Assembly: GCF_943373825.1 (NCBI RefSeq)
Contig: NZ_CALSBP010000003.1
Location: 248,001 to 312,000 of the forward strand
DNA from: Aquimarina spinulae
GTDB taxonomy: Bacteria > Bacteroidota > Bacteroidia > Flavobacteriales > Flavobacteriaceae
DNA: 64,000 nt
Direction of reading: 5' to 3'
Part shown: in pieces, positions 27,018-36,136 of the stretch
Numbering within the stretch: position 1 is the first letter of the stretch
Layout: every line of letters begins with the position of its first letter
Made by a program: the position numbers and the translations under genes
Notes under the pieces: model-generated
Databases searched by the model: none
Seen by the model: the letters and a program-made list of their open reading frames with translations, nothing else
Told to the model about the DNA's origin: nothing

Positions 27018-27581
27018 ATGAGAAACTTAAAAATTTATGATATAAGAATAATTTTGGTAGCAATACTAGCATTAACAATATTATCTTGCAAAGAGAATAA
27101 TACATCTAAAACAGAAGAGAAACAAGATCATCATTCTGAGATGGGGCATAACGAAGATCATAGTAGTCATGATGTAGAACAAACAAAGGGGGTTCAGTTT
27201 ACAGATGCAAAGACAGCAGAAGCTTTTCAGCATTATATTCATATTAAAACAGCTTTGGTAAACACAGATGCTAATGAAGCAAAAGCAGGAGCTCAAATGC
27301 TTGCCAAAGTAACAGAGAATGCAGTGTTTAAAATGACTGTTGAGTCAATATTTAATACAGATGACATCGAGGCACAAAGAAAAGCGTTTACAGAAGTTAC
27401 TACTCAAATGGAAACCATGCTTAGCGGAGCATTATCATCGGGAGAAGTTTATAAGCAATATTGCCCAATGGCATTTGATAATACAGGCGCATATTGGTTG
27501 TCTAAAGAAAAAGAAATTAGAAATCCATATTTTGGAGATCGTATGTTAAAATGTGGTAATGTTGCCAAAACTATAAAATAA
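27018..27581 (+). CDS. DUF3347 lipoprotein, probable periplasmic copper-binding accessory
   Basis: A 187-residue lipoprotein with lipobox LSC at about 22-24 and a histidine-rich stretch just after (HHSEMGHNEDHSSHD), a likely metal ligand cluster. The DUF3347 domain follows and ends with CPMAFDNTGAYWLSKEKEIR and a further NPYFGDRMLKCG segment. The same C-terminal motif ends the CusB-like adaptor at 31476-33194, so the module occurs both free and fused in one operon. Likely hands periplasmic Cu/Ag to the pump (inference). Confidence 0.87.
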   Translation: MRNLKIYDIRIILVAILALTILSCKENNTSKTEEKQDHHSEMGHNEDHSSHDVEQTKGVQFTDAKTAEAFQHYIHIKTALVNTDANEAKAGAQMLAKVTENAVFKMTVESIFNTDDIEAQRKAFTEVTTQMETMLSGALSSGEVYKQYCPMAFDNTGAYWLSKEKEIRNPYFGDRMLKCGNVAKTIK

Positions 27582-27627
27582 GTATACTGGCTATTCCATC
27601 TGATCTCTAAAACAATAATATTAACAG

Positions 27628-28188
27628 ATGAAGAAAATTTTAATTAAAAATATGGTCTGTAATCGGTGTAAAACCGTATTGCAACAAGAGTTTGAAAATG
27701 CCAAAATTCCTGTTGAAACAATAGAATTGGGAGAGATCGTTTTTAGCAATATCGATAGCACTATTTTTCAAAAAGTAAATGAGATCATTACCCGTAATGG
27801 TTTCGAGATTATAGATGATGAAATAGCTTTTATTGTCGAACAAGTGAAATCTTGTTTGATAAGTGAATTGTCAAAAGAAAACATGTTAAATAAAAACCTA
27901 TCTGATCTTATTTCAAAACATATACATAAGGACTATTCTGTGATAAGTAAATTGTTTAGTAATAACGAGGGATTAACTATAGAAAAATATTTTATTCGTC
28001 TTAAAATTGAAAAAGCGAAGGAATATATTCAAATGGGAAATTTAAGTTTTTCTGAAATAGCATATGCATTGAATTATAAAAGTGGAAGTCATTTGGCAAA
28101 ACAATTTAAAACGATTACCGGGATGTCTATGAGTAGCTTTAAAAGCCTACAATCCTGGGATCGTCAACCATTAGACCAAATTGTATAA
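27628..28188 (+). CDS. HMA-like domain fused to AraC-type helix-turn-helix regulator
   Basis: A 186-residue protein. Residues 1-70 resemble a heavy-metal-associated fold with CNRC metal ligands after the first strand (KNMVCNRCKTVL). Residues about 95-180 are an AraC-type DNA-binding domain (GLTIEKYFIRLKIEKAKEYI, LSFSEIAYALNYKSGSHLAK, QFKTITGMSMSSFK). The fusion suggests direct metal sensing controlling the operon in which it sits, 47 bp after the DUF3347 gene and 77 bp before CopA. Confidence 0.87.
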   Translation: MKKILIKNMVCNRCKTVLQQEFENAKIPVETIELGEIVFSNIDSTIFQKVNEIITRNGFEIIDDEIAFIVEQVKSCLISELSKENMLNKNLSDLISKHIHKDYSVISKLFSNNEGLTIEKYFIRLKIEKAKEYIQMGNLSFSEIAYALNYKSGSHLAKQFKTITGMSMSSFKSLQSWDRQPLDQIV

Positions 28189-28265
28189 GAAGAAACCATA
28201 ATTGTCAAATAAAAAGAGATGTGAACTCAATAATTTTGGGGATCAAACAACGATAAATATAACAG

Positions 28266-30767
28266 ATGAAACACATATATAAAATATCAGGAATGACTTG
28301 TAATGGCTGTAGGGGTCATGTAGAGCATATACTCGATACTATGGATGGTGTGATCAGTGCGTCTGTTGATCTTGAGAAAGCAGAAGCAATTATTGAGACA
28401 GAAGAGCACATTTCTTTAACTGTTTTTCAAGAAAGATTAGCAAGAGAAGGGGGACGTTATGGAATTTACCTTCCTGGGATGGAAGATCACGATGATAAAC
28501 CAAAACAGGCAAAACCCAAAGGAAAAAGTACGGGTATTTTTTATTGCCCTATGCATTGCGAAGGAGATAAGACATACAATACATTACAGGATTGTCCCGT
28601 GTGTGGGATGGATTTGGTTGAAGAAGTAACTTTACATGTCATTACTACAGAACAATATAGCTGTCCGATGCATCCAGAAGTAATTAAAGATGCTCCGGGA
28701 TCCTGTTCTATTTGTGGTATGGATCTAGTAGTATTACAACCAGATATTTCTGAAGAAGAGAAGAATTATAAAAAATTACTAAAGAAATTCTGGATAGCTG
28801 TACTATTTACGGTTCCTATTTTTATAATAGCGATGTCAGATATGTTTTCGAGTAATCCACTTAATGATATTTTAGAGTTAAAATATTGGAACTGGATTCA
28901 ATTTGTACTTTCTGTTCCTGTAGTGTTTTATGCTACCTGGATGTTTTTTGAACGTGCTTTACGTTCTATTAAAATATGGAACCTCAATATGTTTACTCTT
29001 ATTGGTGTTGGGGCAGGTGTTGCATGGTTGTTTAGTATTTTAGCAATACTTTTTCCCAATTTTTTTCCAGATCAATTTAAAACAGAATCAGGAACAGTAC
29101 ACGTTTATTTTGAAGCAACTACTGTTATCTTAACACTTGTGCTTATGGGGCAAGTATTAGAGTCACGAGCACATAGCAAAACAAATTCTGCGATTAAAGA
29201 GTTATTAAAGCTTGTGCCTAACAAAGCAATACGTGTTATAGAAGGTGAAGAAGAAGAAATTTCTATTGATCAGATAGAATTGAATGATATCCTACGTGTA
29301 AAACCTGGAGATAAAATACCCGTAGATGGATCAATCTTTCAGGGGCAAACATCTGTAGACGAATCAATGATTACGGGCGAACCAATACCAGTAGATAAGA
29401 TTGAAGGCGATAAGGTAAGTAGCGGTACAATTAATGGAAATCATTCTTTTTTATTGAAAGCAGAAAAAGTGGGATCCGAAACTCTTTTGTCAAAGATTAT
29501 ACAAATGGTAAATGATGCAAGCCGTAGTCGTGCACCAATTCAAAAACTGGCAGATATTGTTTCGGGATATTTTGTTCCTATAGTGGTTATTATAGCACTA
29601 ATTACTTTTACCGTTTGGGTATTTTATGGCCCCGATCCGGCCTATGTTTATGCATTTGTAAATGCGATTGCTGTACTCATAATCGCCTGTCCGTGTGCCT
29701 TAGGGTTGGCTACACCTATGTCTGTAATGGTCGGAGTTGGAAAAGGAGCTCAAAACGGTGTGCTTATTAAAAAGGCAGAAGCACTCGAAACCATGAACAA
29801 AGTTGATACGCTTATTGTAGACAAAACAGGAACCATAACTGAAGGAAAACCTACTGTCGAAGACGTAGTGCCTTTTGGAGATCGATTTGGTAAAGAAGAA
29901 ATTCTTCAATATATCATTTCTCTTAATAATTTAAGCGAACATCCATTAGCTCAGGCAACGGTGAAATATGGAAAAGAACAACATATCAAATTAGTAGATG
30001 TAAGTGAATTTAAAGCAGTAACAGGAAAAGGAGTAGAAGGAAGTATTTCAAATCTAAAAGTGATATTGGGTAATGAAAAAATGTTAGAATATGCGAATGT
30101 GCCCATTTCAGATGAATTTAAAAAACAAGCTGAATCTTATCAGAAAAAAGGAAAAACAGTGTCGTATTTATCTATTGGCCAAGATATAGCAGGTTATATA
30201 GTTATAGGAGATAAAATCAAAGAAACCAGTAGTAAAGCTATTAAACAATTACAGGATAGAGGAATTGAAGTTATTATGCTTACTGGTGACAATTATAATA
30301 CAGCCCATGCAGTAGCTAATGAACTTCATCTCACAAATTTTAAGGCAGAGATGTTGCCAGAAGATAAACTGGGTGAAGTCGAAAAATTACAGCATAGTGG
30401 CAGGGTGGTTGCAATGGCTGGAGATGGCATTAATGATGCTCCTGCTCTTGCAAAAAGTGATGTTGGTATCGCAATGGGTACAGGTACCGATGTAGCAATA
30501 GAGAGTGCAACTATTACTTTGGTAAAAGGAGATTTACAAGGTATTGTAAAAGCAAAAATATTAAGTGATAAAGTAATGAAGAATATCAAGCAAAATCTTT
30601 TCTTCGCACTTATTTACAACGCATTAGGGGTACCTATAGCTGCTGGAGTACTTTTTCCTTTTTTCGGTATTCTGTTATCTCCTATGATTGCGGCTCTGGC
30701 AATGAGTTTTAGTTCTGTATCAGTAATAACTAATGCTTTACGATTAAAAACAATACATATTAATTAG
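28266..30767 (+). CDS. copA: Cu(I)/Ag(I) translocating P1B-type ATPase
   Basis: An 833-residue pump. N-terminal HMA domain with GMTCNGC; then two heavy-metal-binding modules with YCPMH...CPVCGMDL and YSCPMHPEV...CSICGMDL. Eight TM helices follow, with the CPC metal site at 475-477 in [11 protein letters not shown], phosphorylation D519 in DKTGT, TGE in [11 protein letters not shown], and [12 protein letters not shown] in the hinge. The CPC and HMA types point to Cu(I)/Ag(I). It moves metal from the cytoplasm to the periplasm, from where the RND system exports it. Stop and next start are 2 bp apart. Confidence 0.95.
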   Translation: MKHIYKISGMTCNGCRGHVEHILDTMDGVISASVDLEKAEAIIETEEHISLTVFQERLAREGGRYGIYLPGMEDHDDKPKQAKPKGKSTGIFYCPMHCEGDKTYNTLQDCPVCGMDLVEEVTLHVITTEQYSCPMHPEVIKDAPGSCSICGMDLVVLQPDISEEEKNYKKLLKKFWIAVLFTVPIFIIAMSDMFSSNPLNDILELKYWNWIQFVLSVPVVFYATWMFFERALRSIKIWNLNMFTLIGVGAGVAWLFSILAILFPNFFPDQFKTESGTVHVYFEATTVILTLVLMGQVLESRAHSKTNSAIKELLKLVPNKAIRVIEGEEEEISIDQIELNDILRVKPGDKIPVDGSIFQGQTSVDESMITGEPIPVDKIEGDKVSSGTINGNHSFLLKAEKVGSETLLSKIIQMVNDASRSRAPIQKLADIVSGYFVPIVVIIALITFTVWVFYGPDPAYVYAFVNAIAVLIIACPCALGLATPMSVMVGVGKGAQNGVLIKKAEALETMNKVDTLIVDKTGTITEGKPTVEDVVPFGDRFGKEEILQYIISLNNLSEHPLAQATVKYGKEQHIKLVDVSEFKAVTGKGVEGSISNLKVILGNEKMLEYANVPISDEFKKQAESYQKKGKTVSYLSIGQDIAGYIVIGDKIKETSSKAIKQLQDRGIEVIMLTGDNYNTAHAVANELHLTNFKAEMLPEDKLGEVEKLQHSGRVVAMAGDGINDAPALAKSDVGIAMGTGTDVAIESATITLVKGDLQGIVKAKILSDKVMKNIKQNLFFALIYNALGVPIAAGVLFPFFGILLSPMIAALAMSFSSVSVITNALRLKTIHIN

Positions 30768-30769
30768 AC

Positions 30770-31483
30770 ATGGTTAAAAGACAAACAGCAATAAAAATTA
30801 GAAAAGCACACAGGTATTTAGGCCTTTTTTTAGGAATTCAGTTTTTGCTATGGACGGTTAGTGGTTTATATTTTAGTTGGACAGATATCGACGATATTCA
30901 TGGAGATCAATTTAAAAACGAAACTATTGATGTTATATCCTTTAATGACTTGATGAAACCTTCTCAAAAAGAAATAGGAGAACCTATCCAATCATTAGAG
31001 CTTAGAGAAATAGCCGGGCAACCATATTATTGGATAAATGAGAAGCAACTTTTTAATGCAACTACCGGAGCGCCAAAACCTGAAATTACTACTTCTGAAG
31101 CTTTAAAAATTGCAGAAAAGAATATGTCACCAGAATTAAAAATAATAGGTATAGAAAAAATAGAAAAAGTAGGTAATCATCATGAATATCGTGAAAGACC
31201 ACTACCAGCTTATGTTGTTTCTTATGAACACTCTCAAAATGTAAAAGCATACATCTCTATAAAAGATGGAAGCTTTCAAAGAGTGAGGCATCGATCGTGG
31301 CGTTGGTTTGATTTTCTCTGGATGACTCATACCATGGATTATGAAGGAAGAGATAATTTTAATACAATTATTCTTAGGGCTTTCTCCCTATTAGGATTAA
31401 TAACAGTATTAAGTGGATTCACTTTATGGTTTGTATCCTCGCCAACGGTTAGAAAAATAAAAAAAAATAAGCGTCATGAATAG
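30770..31483 (+). CDS. PepSY-domain membrane protein
   Basis: A 237-residue inner-membrane protein: TM helix near the N-terminus (YLGLFLGIQFLLWTVSGLYF), a periplasmic PepSY-like region (TSEALKIAEKNMSPELKIIG, AYVVSYEHSQNVKAYISIKD) and a C-terminal TM helix (FSLLGLITVLSGFTLWFVSS). Histidines near the helices (RKAHRYLG, WMTHTMDYEG) follow the pattern of PepSY-TM proteins, which often accompany metal and ferric reductase systems. It is locked between CopA (2 bp gap) and the adaptor (8 bp overlap), so a role in copper handling or redox is likely, though unproven. Confidence 0.85.
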   Translation: MVKRQTAIKIRKAHRYLGLFLGIQFLLWTVSGLYFSWTDIDDIHGDQFKNETIDVISFNDLMKPSQKEIGEPIQSLELREIAGQPYYWINEKQLFNATTGAPKPEITTSEALKIAEKNMSPELKIIGIEKIEKVGNHHEYRERPLPAYVVSYEHSQNVKAYISIKDGSFQRVRHRSWRWFDFLWMTHTMDYEGRDNFNTIILRAFSLLGLITVLSGFTLWFVSSPTVRKIKKNKRHE

Positions 31484-33194
31484 GAACATCATTTATATGG
31501 GTATAGCAGTTCTTGTGGGACTATTAGGAGGTTACTTTATTTTTGGCAGTAATAATTCTACAAAACACAATCACAATATTGATCAGGAAGAGGTCACAAC
31601 AAATCAAATGTGGACCTGCTCTATGCATCCTCAAATCATGCAGACAGAACCTGGTGATTGTCCAATATGTGGTATGGATCTAATTCCGGCAGGAACCAAA
31701 ACAGATGGCCTATCTGCCGATCAATTTAAAATGACCGAGAATGCTATGGCATTAGCAAATATCCAAACTACTAGTATTGGTGACCTAACAACAAGTGATA
31801 AAAATAGGGTTATGTTATCTGGGAAAATAATGGAAAATGAAGAGGCAAATGCAGTACAGGCCAGTTATTTTGATGGTAGAATCGAACGGTTGAATGTTAA
31901 TTATAAAGGACAAGAAGTTAGAAAAGGGCAAAAATTAGCAACTATATATGCCCCAAACCTAGTCGCTGCACAACAAGAACTTATTACTGCAGTATCACTT
32001 AAAGAATCTCAACCAATACTATATAAAGCTGTTCGTAATAAATTAAAGTTATGGAAACTTTCAGACAATCAAATCAAAGCTATAGAGTCTTCTGGTAAAG
32101 TTCAGGAAAACTTTCCTGTTTATGCAACCGTTTCGGGTACGGTTTCAGAAGTAATGCGTGCGGAAGGAGATTATGTAAAACAAGGGCAGCCTATTTTAAA
32201 AGTAAGCAACCTTAGTACAGTATGGGCAGAATTTGATGTGTATGAAAACCAAATTGCACAATTTAAAAAAGGACAGCAAATCAATATTACTACTACAGCC
32301 TATCCCGACAAAAAATTTGAAGGCACAATTTCTTTTATAGACCCGACTTTAAATACTAAAACGCGAACAGTTACTATAAGAACTAATCTTAATAACCGTG
32401 ACCACCTTTTTAAACCAGGAATGTTTATAACCGGTAGTGTTGCAAGTAAAAATAAGACTACAGAACAACTTATTGTTCCGGCAAGTGCTGTGTTATGGAC
32501 AGGTGAGCGCTCTGTGGTATATATAAAAACAAGTGCTAAAGAACCCATTTTTGAAATGAGAGAAGTAGTATTGGGAAATGCTACAGGAAATACATATATA
32601 ATTCTGAATGGACTGGATAATGGTGATGAGATCGTAACTAATGGAGCATTTACTGTTGATGCAGCTGCACAATTACAGGGTAAAAAATCAATGATGAACA
32701 AAGAAGGAGGGAAGACTATGACTGGTCATGAAGGACATATGGGAATGCAAATGGAAGTATCAAAGTCATTTCAGAAAGATTTTTCACCAGCCTTTATACC
32801 ATATTTACAAATGAAAGATGCATTTGTGGATTCTAATGCTTCTCAGGTTTCTATTTCTGCGAAAGCAACAAACAAAATCTTAAAAGCAATTAAAGCTTCA
32901 AACCTGAATAAGGTAGAAAAAACTTATCTTACTAAGAGTATTAGTATATTAGACCATCTTGCTAATGCCGAAGAATTAGAAAAACAAAGAACCTATTTTG
33001 TATCATTGAATGAGAATATAGTAGCGTTAATATCCAACTTTACTGAATTAAATACAGCAATGTATGTACAAAAATGCCCAATGGCGAATACCAATAAAGG
33101 AGCTATTTGGATAAGTAAGGAAAAAGAAATTCGTAACCCTTATTTTGGTGACGCAATGCTAACTTGTGGTAGCGTTATTAATACAATTAAATAG
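31476..33194 (+). CDS. cusB: CusB-like periplasmic adaptor with heavy-metal-binding and DUF3347 domains
   Basis: A 572-residue membrane-fusion protein. An N-terminal anchor helix (IYMGIAVLVGLLGGYFIFG) precedes a metal-binding module (WTCSMHPQIMQTEPGDCPIC, GMDLIPAG). The adaptor core follows: lipoyl/barrel and hairpin (IERLNVNYKGQEVRKGQKLA, YATVSGTVSEVMRAEGDYVK, TVWAEFDVYENQIAQFKKGQ). After about residue 410 a Met/His-rich linker (TGHEGHMGMQMEV) leads to a C-terminal DUF3347 domain ending in CPMA...NPYFGD...LTCG, as in 27018-27581. Bridges the pump and TolC-like channel and delivers Cu/Ag. Last gene of the operon. Confidence 0.92.
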   Translation: MNRNIIYMGIAVLVGLLGGYFIFGSNNSTKHNHNIDQEEVTTNQMWTCSMHPQIMQTEPGDCPICGMDLIPAGTKTDGLSADQFKMTENAMALANIQTTSIGDLTTSDKNRVMLSGKIMENEEANAVQASYFDGRIERLNVNYKGQEVRKGQKLATIYAPNLVAAQQELITAVSLKESQPILYKAVRNKLKLWKLSDNQIKAIESSGKVQENFPVYATVSGTVSEVMRAEGDYVKQGQPILKVSNLSTVWAEFDVYENQIAQFKKGQQINITTTAYPDKKFEGTISFIDPTLNTKTRTVTIRTNLNNRDHLFKPGMFITGSVASKNKTTEQLIVPASAVLWTGERSVVYIKTSAKEPIFEMREVVLGNATGNTYIILNGLDNGDEIVTNGAFTVDAAAQLQGKKSMMNKEGGKTMTGHEGHMGMQMEVSKSFQKDFSPAFIPYLQMKDAFVDSNASQVSISAKATNKILKAIKASNLNKVEKTYLTKSISILDHLANAEELEKQRTYFVSLNENIVALISNFTELNTAMYVQKCPMANTNKGAIWISKEKEIRNPYFGDAMLTCGSVINTIK

Positions 33195-33234
33195 AAAAGG
33201 TAAGAAGAAGAAACATCATCTTTTAATACTAATA

Positions 33235-33963
33235 CTATTTTTTAATAGCATTGGTTAAGTTATGTTTATAAACATTACCGATAGGAATATCGATTCCTGT
33301 TATTTTTAAACGATTACCTTCAATAGTTTGTATTTTTTTAAGAGCGATTATATAGGAACGATGTATTCTTAAAAATTGATTTTTTGGTAAAGTGTTTTCA
33401 AAATTGGTTAACCTGTCTAATGATGTAATGGTTTCATTTTCCAGATGTATTTTGACATAACTTCCTAAACTTTCTAGATATAAAATACTGTTTAATTGAA
33501 TTTGATGCACTTTTTTGTCTCCTTTTATAAAAATACTATCATTTTGATTTACAGTGTTTTTTGGATTTGAGGAAACTTGATTTTCTGTTCCATTCTGCAA
33601 ACTATCTATCATTTTCTTTTGACTCTGGGCTTTATTTATAGCTTTTAAAAACCGCTCAAAACTAAAAGGTTTTAAGAGATAATCCAGAATGTTTAGTTCA
33701 TAACCTTCAATAGCATATTCTTGATACGCTGTAGTTACAATAATTAAAGGAGGATTACTTAGGGTACGTAAGAAATCCAATCCTTTAAGCTTGGGCATAT
33801 TGATATCTAAAAAAATTAAATCTACCTGATTGTCATTTAAATAATTCATAGCTTCAAATGCCGAATAACATTCTTTTACAACATTTAAAAATGAAAGGTT
33901 GGCACAATAGTTTTTTATCACTTTATGTGCCAAAGGTTCGTCATCTATTGTTATGCAGTTCAT
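33235..33963 (-). CDS. LytTR-family response regulator (copy C)
   Basis: A 242-residue regulator with D7/D8, phospho-acceptor D53 in FLDINMP, VTTAYQEYA, and LLKPFSFERF in the receiver, a linker rich in N and Q (about 120-145), and a LytTR domain (LESLGSYVKIHLENETITSL, HRSYIIALKKIQTIEGNRL, IPIGNVYK). Close in sequence to the copy B and D regulators. Its start overlaps the kinase stop by 4 bp. Converges with the copper operon, whose last stop is 40 bp away. Confidence 0.94.
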   Translation of the reverse strand: MNCITIDDEPLAHKVIKNYCANLSFLNVVKECYSAFEAMNYLNDNQVDLIFLDINMPKLKGLDFLRTLSNPPLIIVTTAYQEYAIEGYELNILDYLLKPFSFERFLKAINKAQSQKKMIDSLQNGTENQVSSNPKNTVNQNDSIFIKGDKKVHQIQLNSILYLESLGSYVKIHLENETITSLDRLTNFENTLPKNQFLRIHRSYIIALKKIQTIEGNRLKITGIDIPIGNVYKHNLTNAIKK

Positions 33964-35000
33964 TCTAGATTTAGTTTTAAATCAACAGTAAAAACAGTAC
34001 CTTTTTTACTAATTTTTAGTTCATGTGCATTTGGATAAATTAAAGATAATCTTCTTTTTACATTTTCAAGACCAATCCCTCCATCATCTCCATTTTCTGT
34101 ATCACTAAAATTATTTTCAATATACAGATGTGCTAATTTTTCTGTTGTTTGTAGTTTAAAGTTTATAAATGCATTTTTTTCCATGAGATCAAAACCATGT
34201 TTAAATGCATTTTCTAAAAATACAATTAAGATCATAGGTGCGATTTGTTTTGTCTCGTTATCTACCTTCTTTTCGAAAGTAATAATTCCACGGTTATGAT
34301 GCCTCATTTTTTGCAGTTCAATAAAATTTTCTAAATATGTTACTTCTCCACCAATAGATACTCTGGGTTCTTTGCAATCATAGATTGTATAACGCATTAT
34401 TTCAGACAATTTCAAAATTAATGATGGTGTTTTATCAGATTTTTCAAGAGAAAGTGCATACAAGTTATTTAATGTATTAAAGAAGAAATGCGGATTGATT
34501 TGATTCTTTAGTAATGACAATTCTAAATGAAGACGATCATTTTCGATTTGATTTATTTTAGAGAGTTGAATAAACCATCGATAGGATAAGTTTAATAATG
34601 TAGAAATCAGTATAATAACACTCATACCTGTAATCCCTTTTTCTGGTTCCATTTCCTGGTATGGTTCATTAAACCAATAGTGATCCATTAAGGGTTCGCC
34701 ATATCCTATAATACATCCCCAACCAATGATTACGATAAGAAGTAATATAACATAAATGAAATATCGTTTTTTCACTAAATACCTAGGTATAATCCAATAT
34801 ACATTAAAATAAATAGGAGGAGCTATTAATAAAAGGATACTCGAAGCAGCTTGAAGAAAATAATTGGTTAAGAAAGATAGAGTAAATGTATTTTTATCAG
34901 AAATAACAAAACCTAGTACAGCTAATAAAATGATACTAGACAATACTGAAACATGAATAAGAATATTTTTTTTTCTGGTATCTAGTGATTGGATTTTCAT
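33960..35000 (-). CDS. LytS-type sensor histidine kinase (copy C)
   Basis: A 346-residue kinase with about four TM helices (residues 10-150; for example SSIILLAVLGFVI and YVILLLIVIIGWGCIIGY), a short loop between helices, and a His_kinase domain: QINPHFFFNTLNNLYALSLE with the phospho-histidine, APMILIVFLENAFKHGF as N-box and GGIGLENVKRRLSLIYP. It is divergent from the ABC ATPase of copy C across a 223-bp region that carries three 21-bp-spaced LytTR-like sites. Confidence 0.93.
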   Translation of the reverse strand: MKIQSLDTRKKNILIHVSVLSSIILLAVLGFVISDKNTFTLSFLTNYFLQAASSILLLIAPPIYFNVYWIIPRYLVKKRYFIYVILLLIVIIGWGCIIGYGEPLMDHYWFNEPYQEMEPEKGITGMSVIILISTLLNLSYRWFIQLSKINQIENDRLHLELSLLKNQINPHFFFNTLNNLYALSLEKSDKTPSLILKLSEIMRYTIYDCKEPRVSIGGEVTYLENFIELQKMRHHNRGIITFEKKVDNETKQIAPMILIVFLENAFKHGFDLMEKNAFINFKLQTTEKLAHLYIENNFSDTENGDDGGIGLENVKRRLSLIYPNAHELKISKKGTVFTVDLKLNLE

Positions 35001-35028
35001 AGTAATGTATTCTTGGAAATAAAAATAT

Positions 35029-35036
35029 TAAAACTA
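35029..35036 (-). promoter_or_regulatory. candidate -7 element for the copy C kinase operon
   Basis: On the minus strand the sequence is TAGTTTTA, one base off TAnnTTTG. It lies 28 bp ahead of the kinase start and about 20 bp inside the nearest LytTR-like half-site. Confidence 0.3.
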
Positions 35037-35055
35037 TTGGAGTTTGACTATTCTA

Positions 35056-35106
35056 ATTAACGAATACCATATTTTCATCAATGAAACTACGTTTTTTATC
35101 AACGAA
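35056..35106 (-). promoter_or_regulatory. probable LytTR operator: three half-sites, 21-bp period
   Basis: Three 9-mers fit ATYAAYGAA on the top strand: at 35056-35064, 35077-35085 and 35098-35106, each exactly 21 bp from the next. On the strand of the kinase/regulator operon they read TTCGTTAAT, TTCATTGAT and TTCGTTGAT, close to the [TA][AC][CA]GTTN[AG][TG] element of known LytTR proteins. The inner site ends 56 bp before the kinase ATG. A fourth match, TTCATTAAT, lies in inverted orientation at 35112-35120. The region is shared with the divergent ATPase gene, so both transcripts may be controlled. Confidence 0.7.
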
Positions 35107-35223
35107 CAGCATTCATTAATAATAATAGACCTTTTAACCATTTATATCGAGGAGTTGGTTAAAAAAAATTGATTTCTTCTTTCTCTTACCTTCTTTTTGT
35201 TGCTGACTTTAAATCAATAGCTT

Positions 35224-36105
35224 ATGGAATTAGTAATCAAAAATTTATGCAAAACATATTCAAACGGAGTAAAAGCATTAGATAATCTTTCCCTCGAAAT
35301 TTCTAACGGAATGTTTGGTTTGTTGGGTCCGAATGGAGCTGGAAAATCATCACTCATGAGAACGTTAGCCACCTTACAGGAGGCAGATAGTGGTACACTA
35401 TATTTGAATGATATCAATATTCTCGAAAATCCAATTGAATTGCGAAAAGTATTAGGGTATTTACCACAAGAATTTGGAGTATACCCAAAAATTACTGCAA
35501 AGCAATTACTAGATCATTTAGCAATATTAAAGGGAATAACCAATAACAAAGAAAGAATAGAATTAGTGAATTTTTTATTGCAAAAAGTAAATCTATATGA
35601 AAAAAGAAACAAAAGTGTAAAAGGTTTTTCTGGTGGGATGAAACAAAGAATTGGTATTGCTCAAGCCTTAATTGGCAATCCTAAACTAATTATTGTTGAT
35701 GAACCTACTGCGGGATTAGATCCCGGAGAAAGAAATAGATTTCATAACCTTCTCGCAGATGTCGCAGAAGATGTTATTATTATTCTTTCTACACATATTG
35801 TAGAAGATGTGAGAGAATTATGCCAAAATATGGCAATCATGAATCAAGGGAAACTAATTTGTAAAGGTAGACCACAACATGTAATCGATGAATTAAATGA
35901 TAAAGTATGGCAGAAGTTAATTGAACGAAATGAACTAGAAGATTACAGTAATCAACATATGATTATCTCTAATAAAATGGTTGGTGGTAAACCATTGATT
36001 CATGTTTTAAGTGACATAAAACCAGGAGTAGGGTTTACTCTTGTTCCACCAACTCTGGAAGATGTGTTTTTTTCCAAAATTAATACGACCAGAGAAGTAA
36101 TTTAA
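35224..36105 (+). CDS. ABC transporter ATP-binding protein (copy C)
   Basis: A 293-residue ATPase: Walker A GPNGAGKSS, Q-loop segment GYLPQEFGVYPK, signature FSGGMKQR, Walker B LIIVDEPTAGLDPGE and H-loop LSTHIVEDV, with a 75-residue C-terminal extension ending in LEDVFFSKI. Same length and architecture as the copy B ATPase. It precedes the permease/M1 fusion by 31 bp and energises it. Divergent from its kinase/regulator pair. Confidence 0.94.
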   Translation: MELVIKNLCKTYSNGVKALDNLSLEISNGMFGLLGPNGAGKSSLMRTLATLQEADSGTLYLNDINILENPIELRKVLGYLPQEFGVYPKITAKQLLDHLAILKGITNNKERIELVNFLLQKVNLYEKRNKSVKGFSGGMKQRIGIAQALIGNPKLIIVDEPTAGLDPGERNRFHNLLADVAEDVIIILSTHIVEDVRELCQNMAIMNQGKLICKGRPQHVIDELNDKVWQKLIERNELEDYSNQHMIISNKMVGGKPLIHVLSDIKPGVGFTLVPPTLEDVFFSKINTTREVI

Positions 36106-36136
36106 AATTGTATTAACCAACTTAAAACGTAACATT

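Noticed and set aside
32300..32701. 133-codon antisense frame within the CusB-like gene
   Set aside because: Mirror of a strongly supported coding frame; low-complexity hydrophobic translation.
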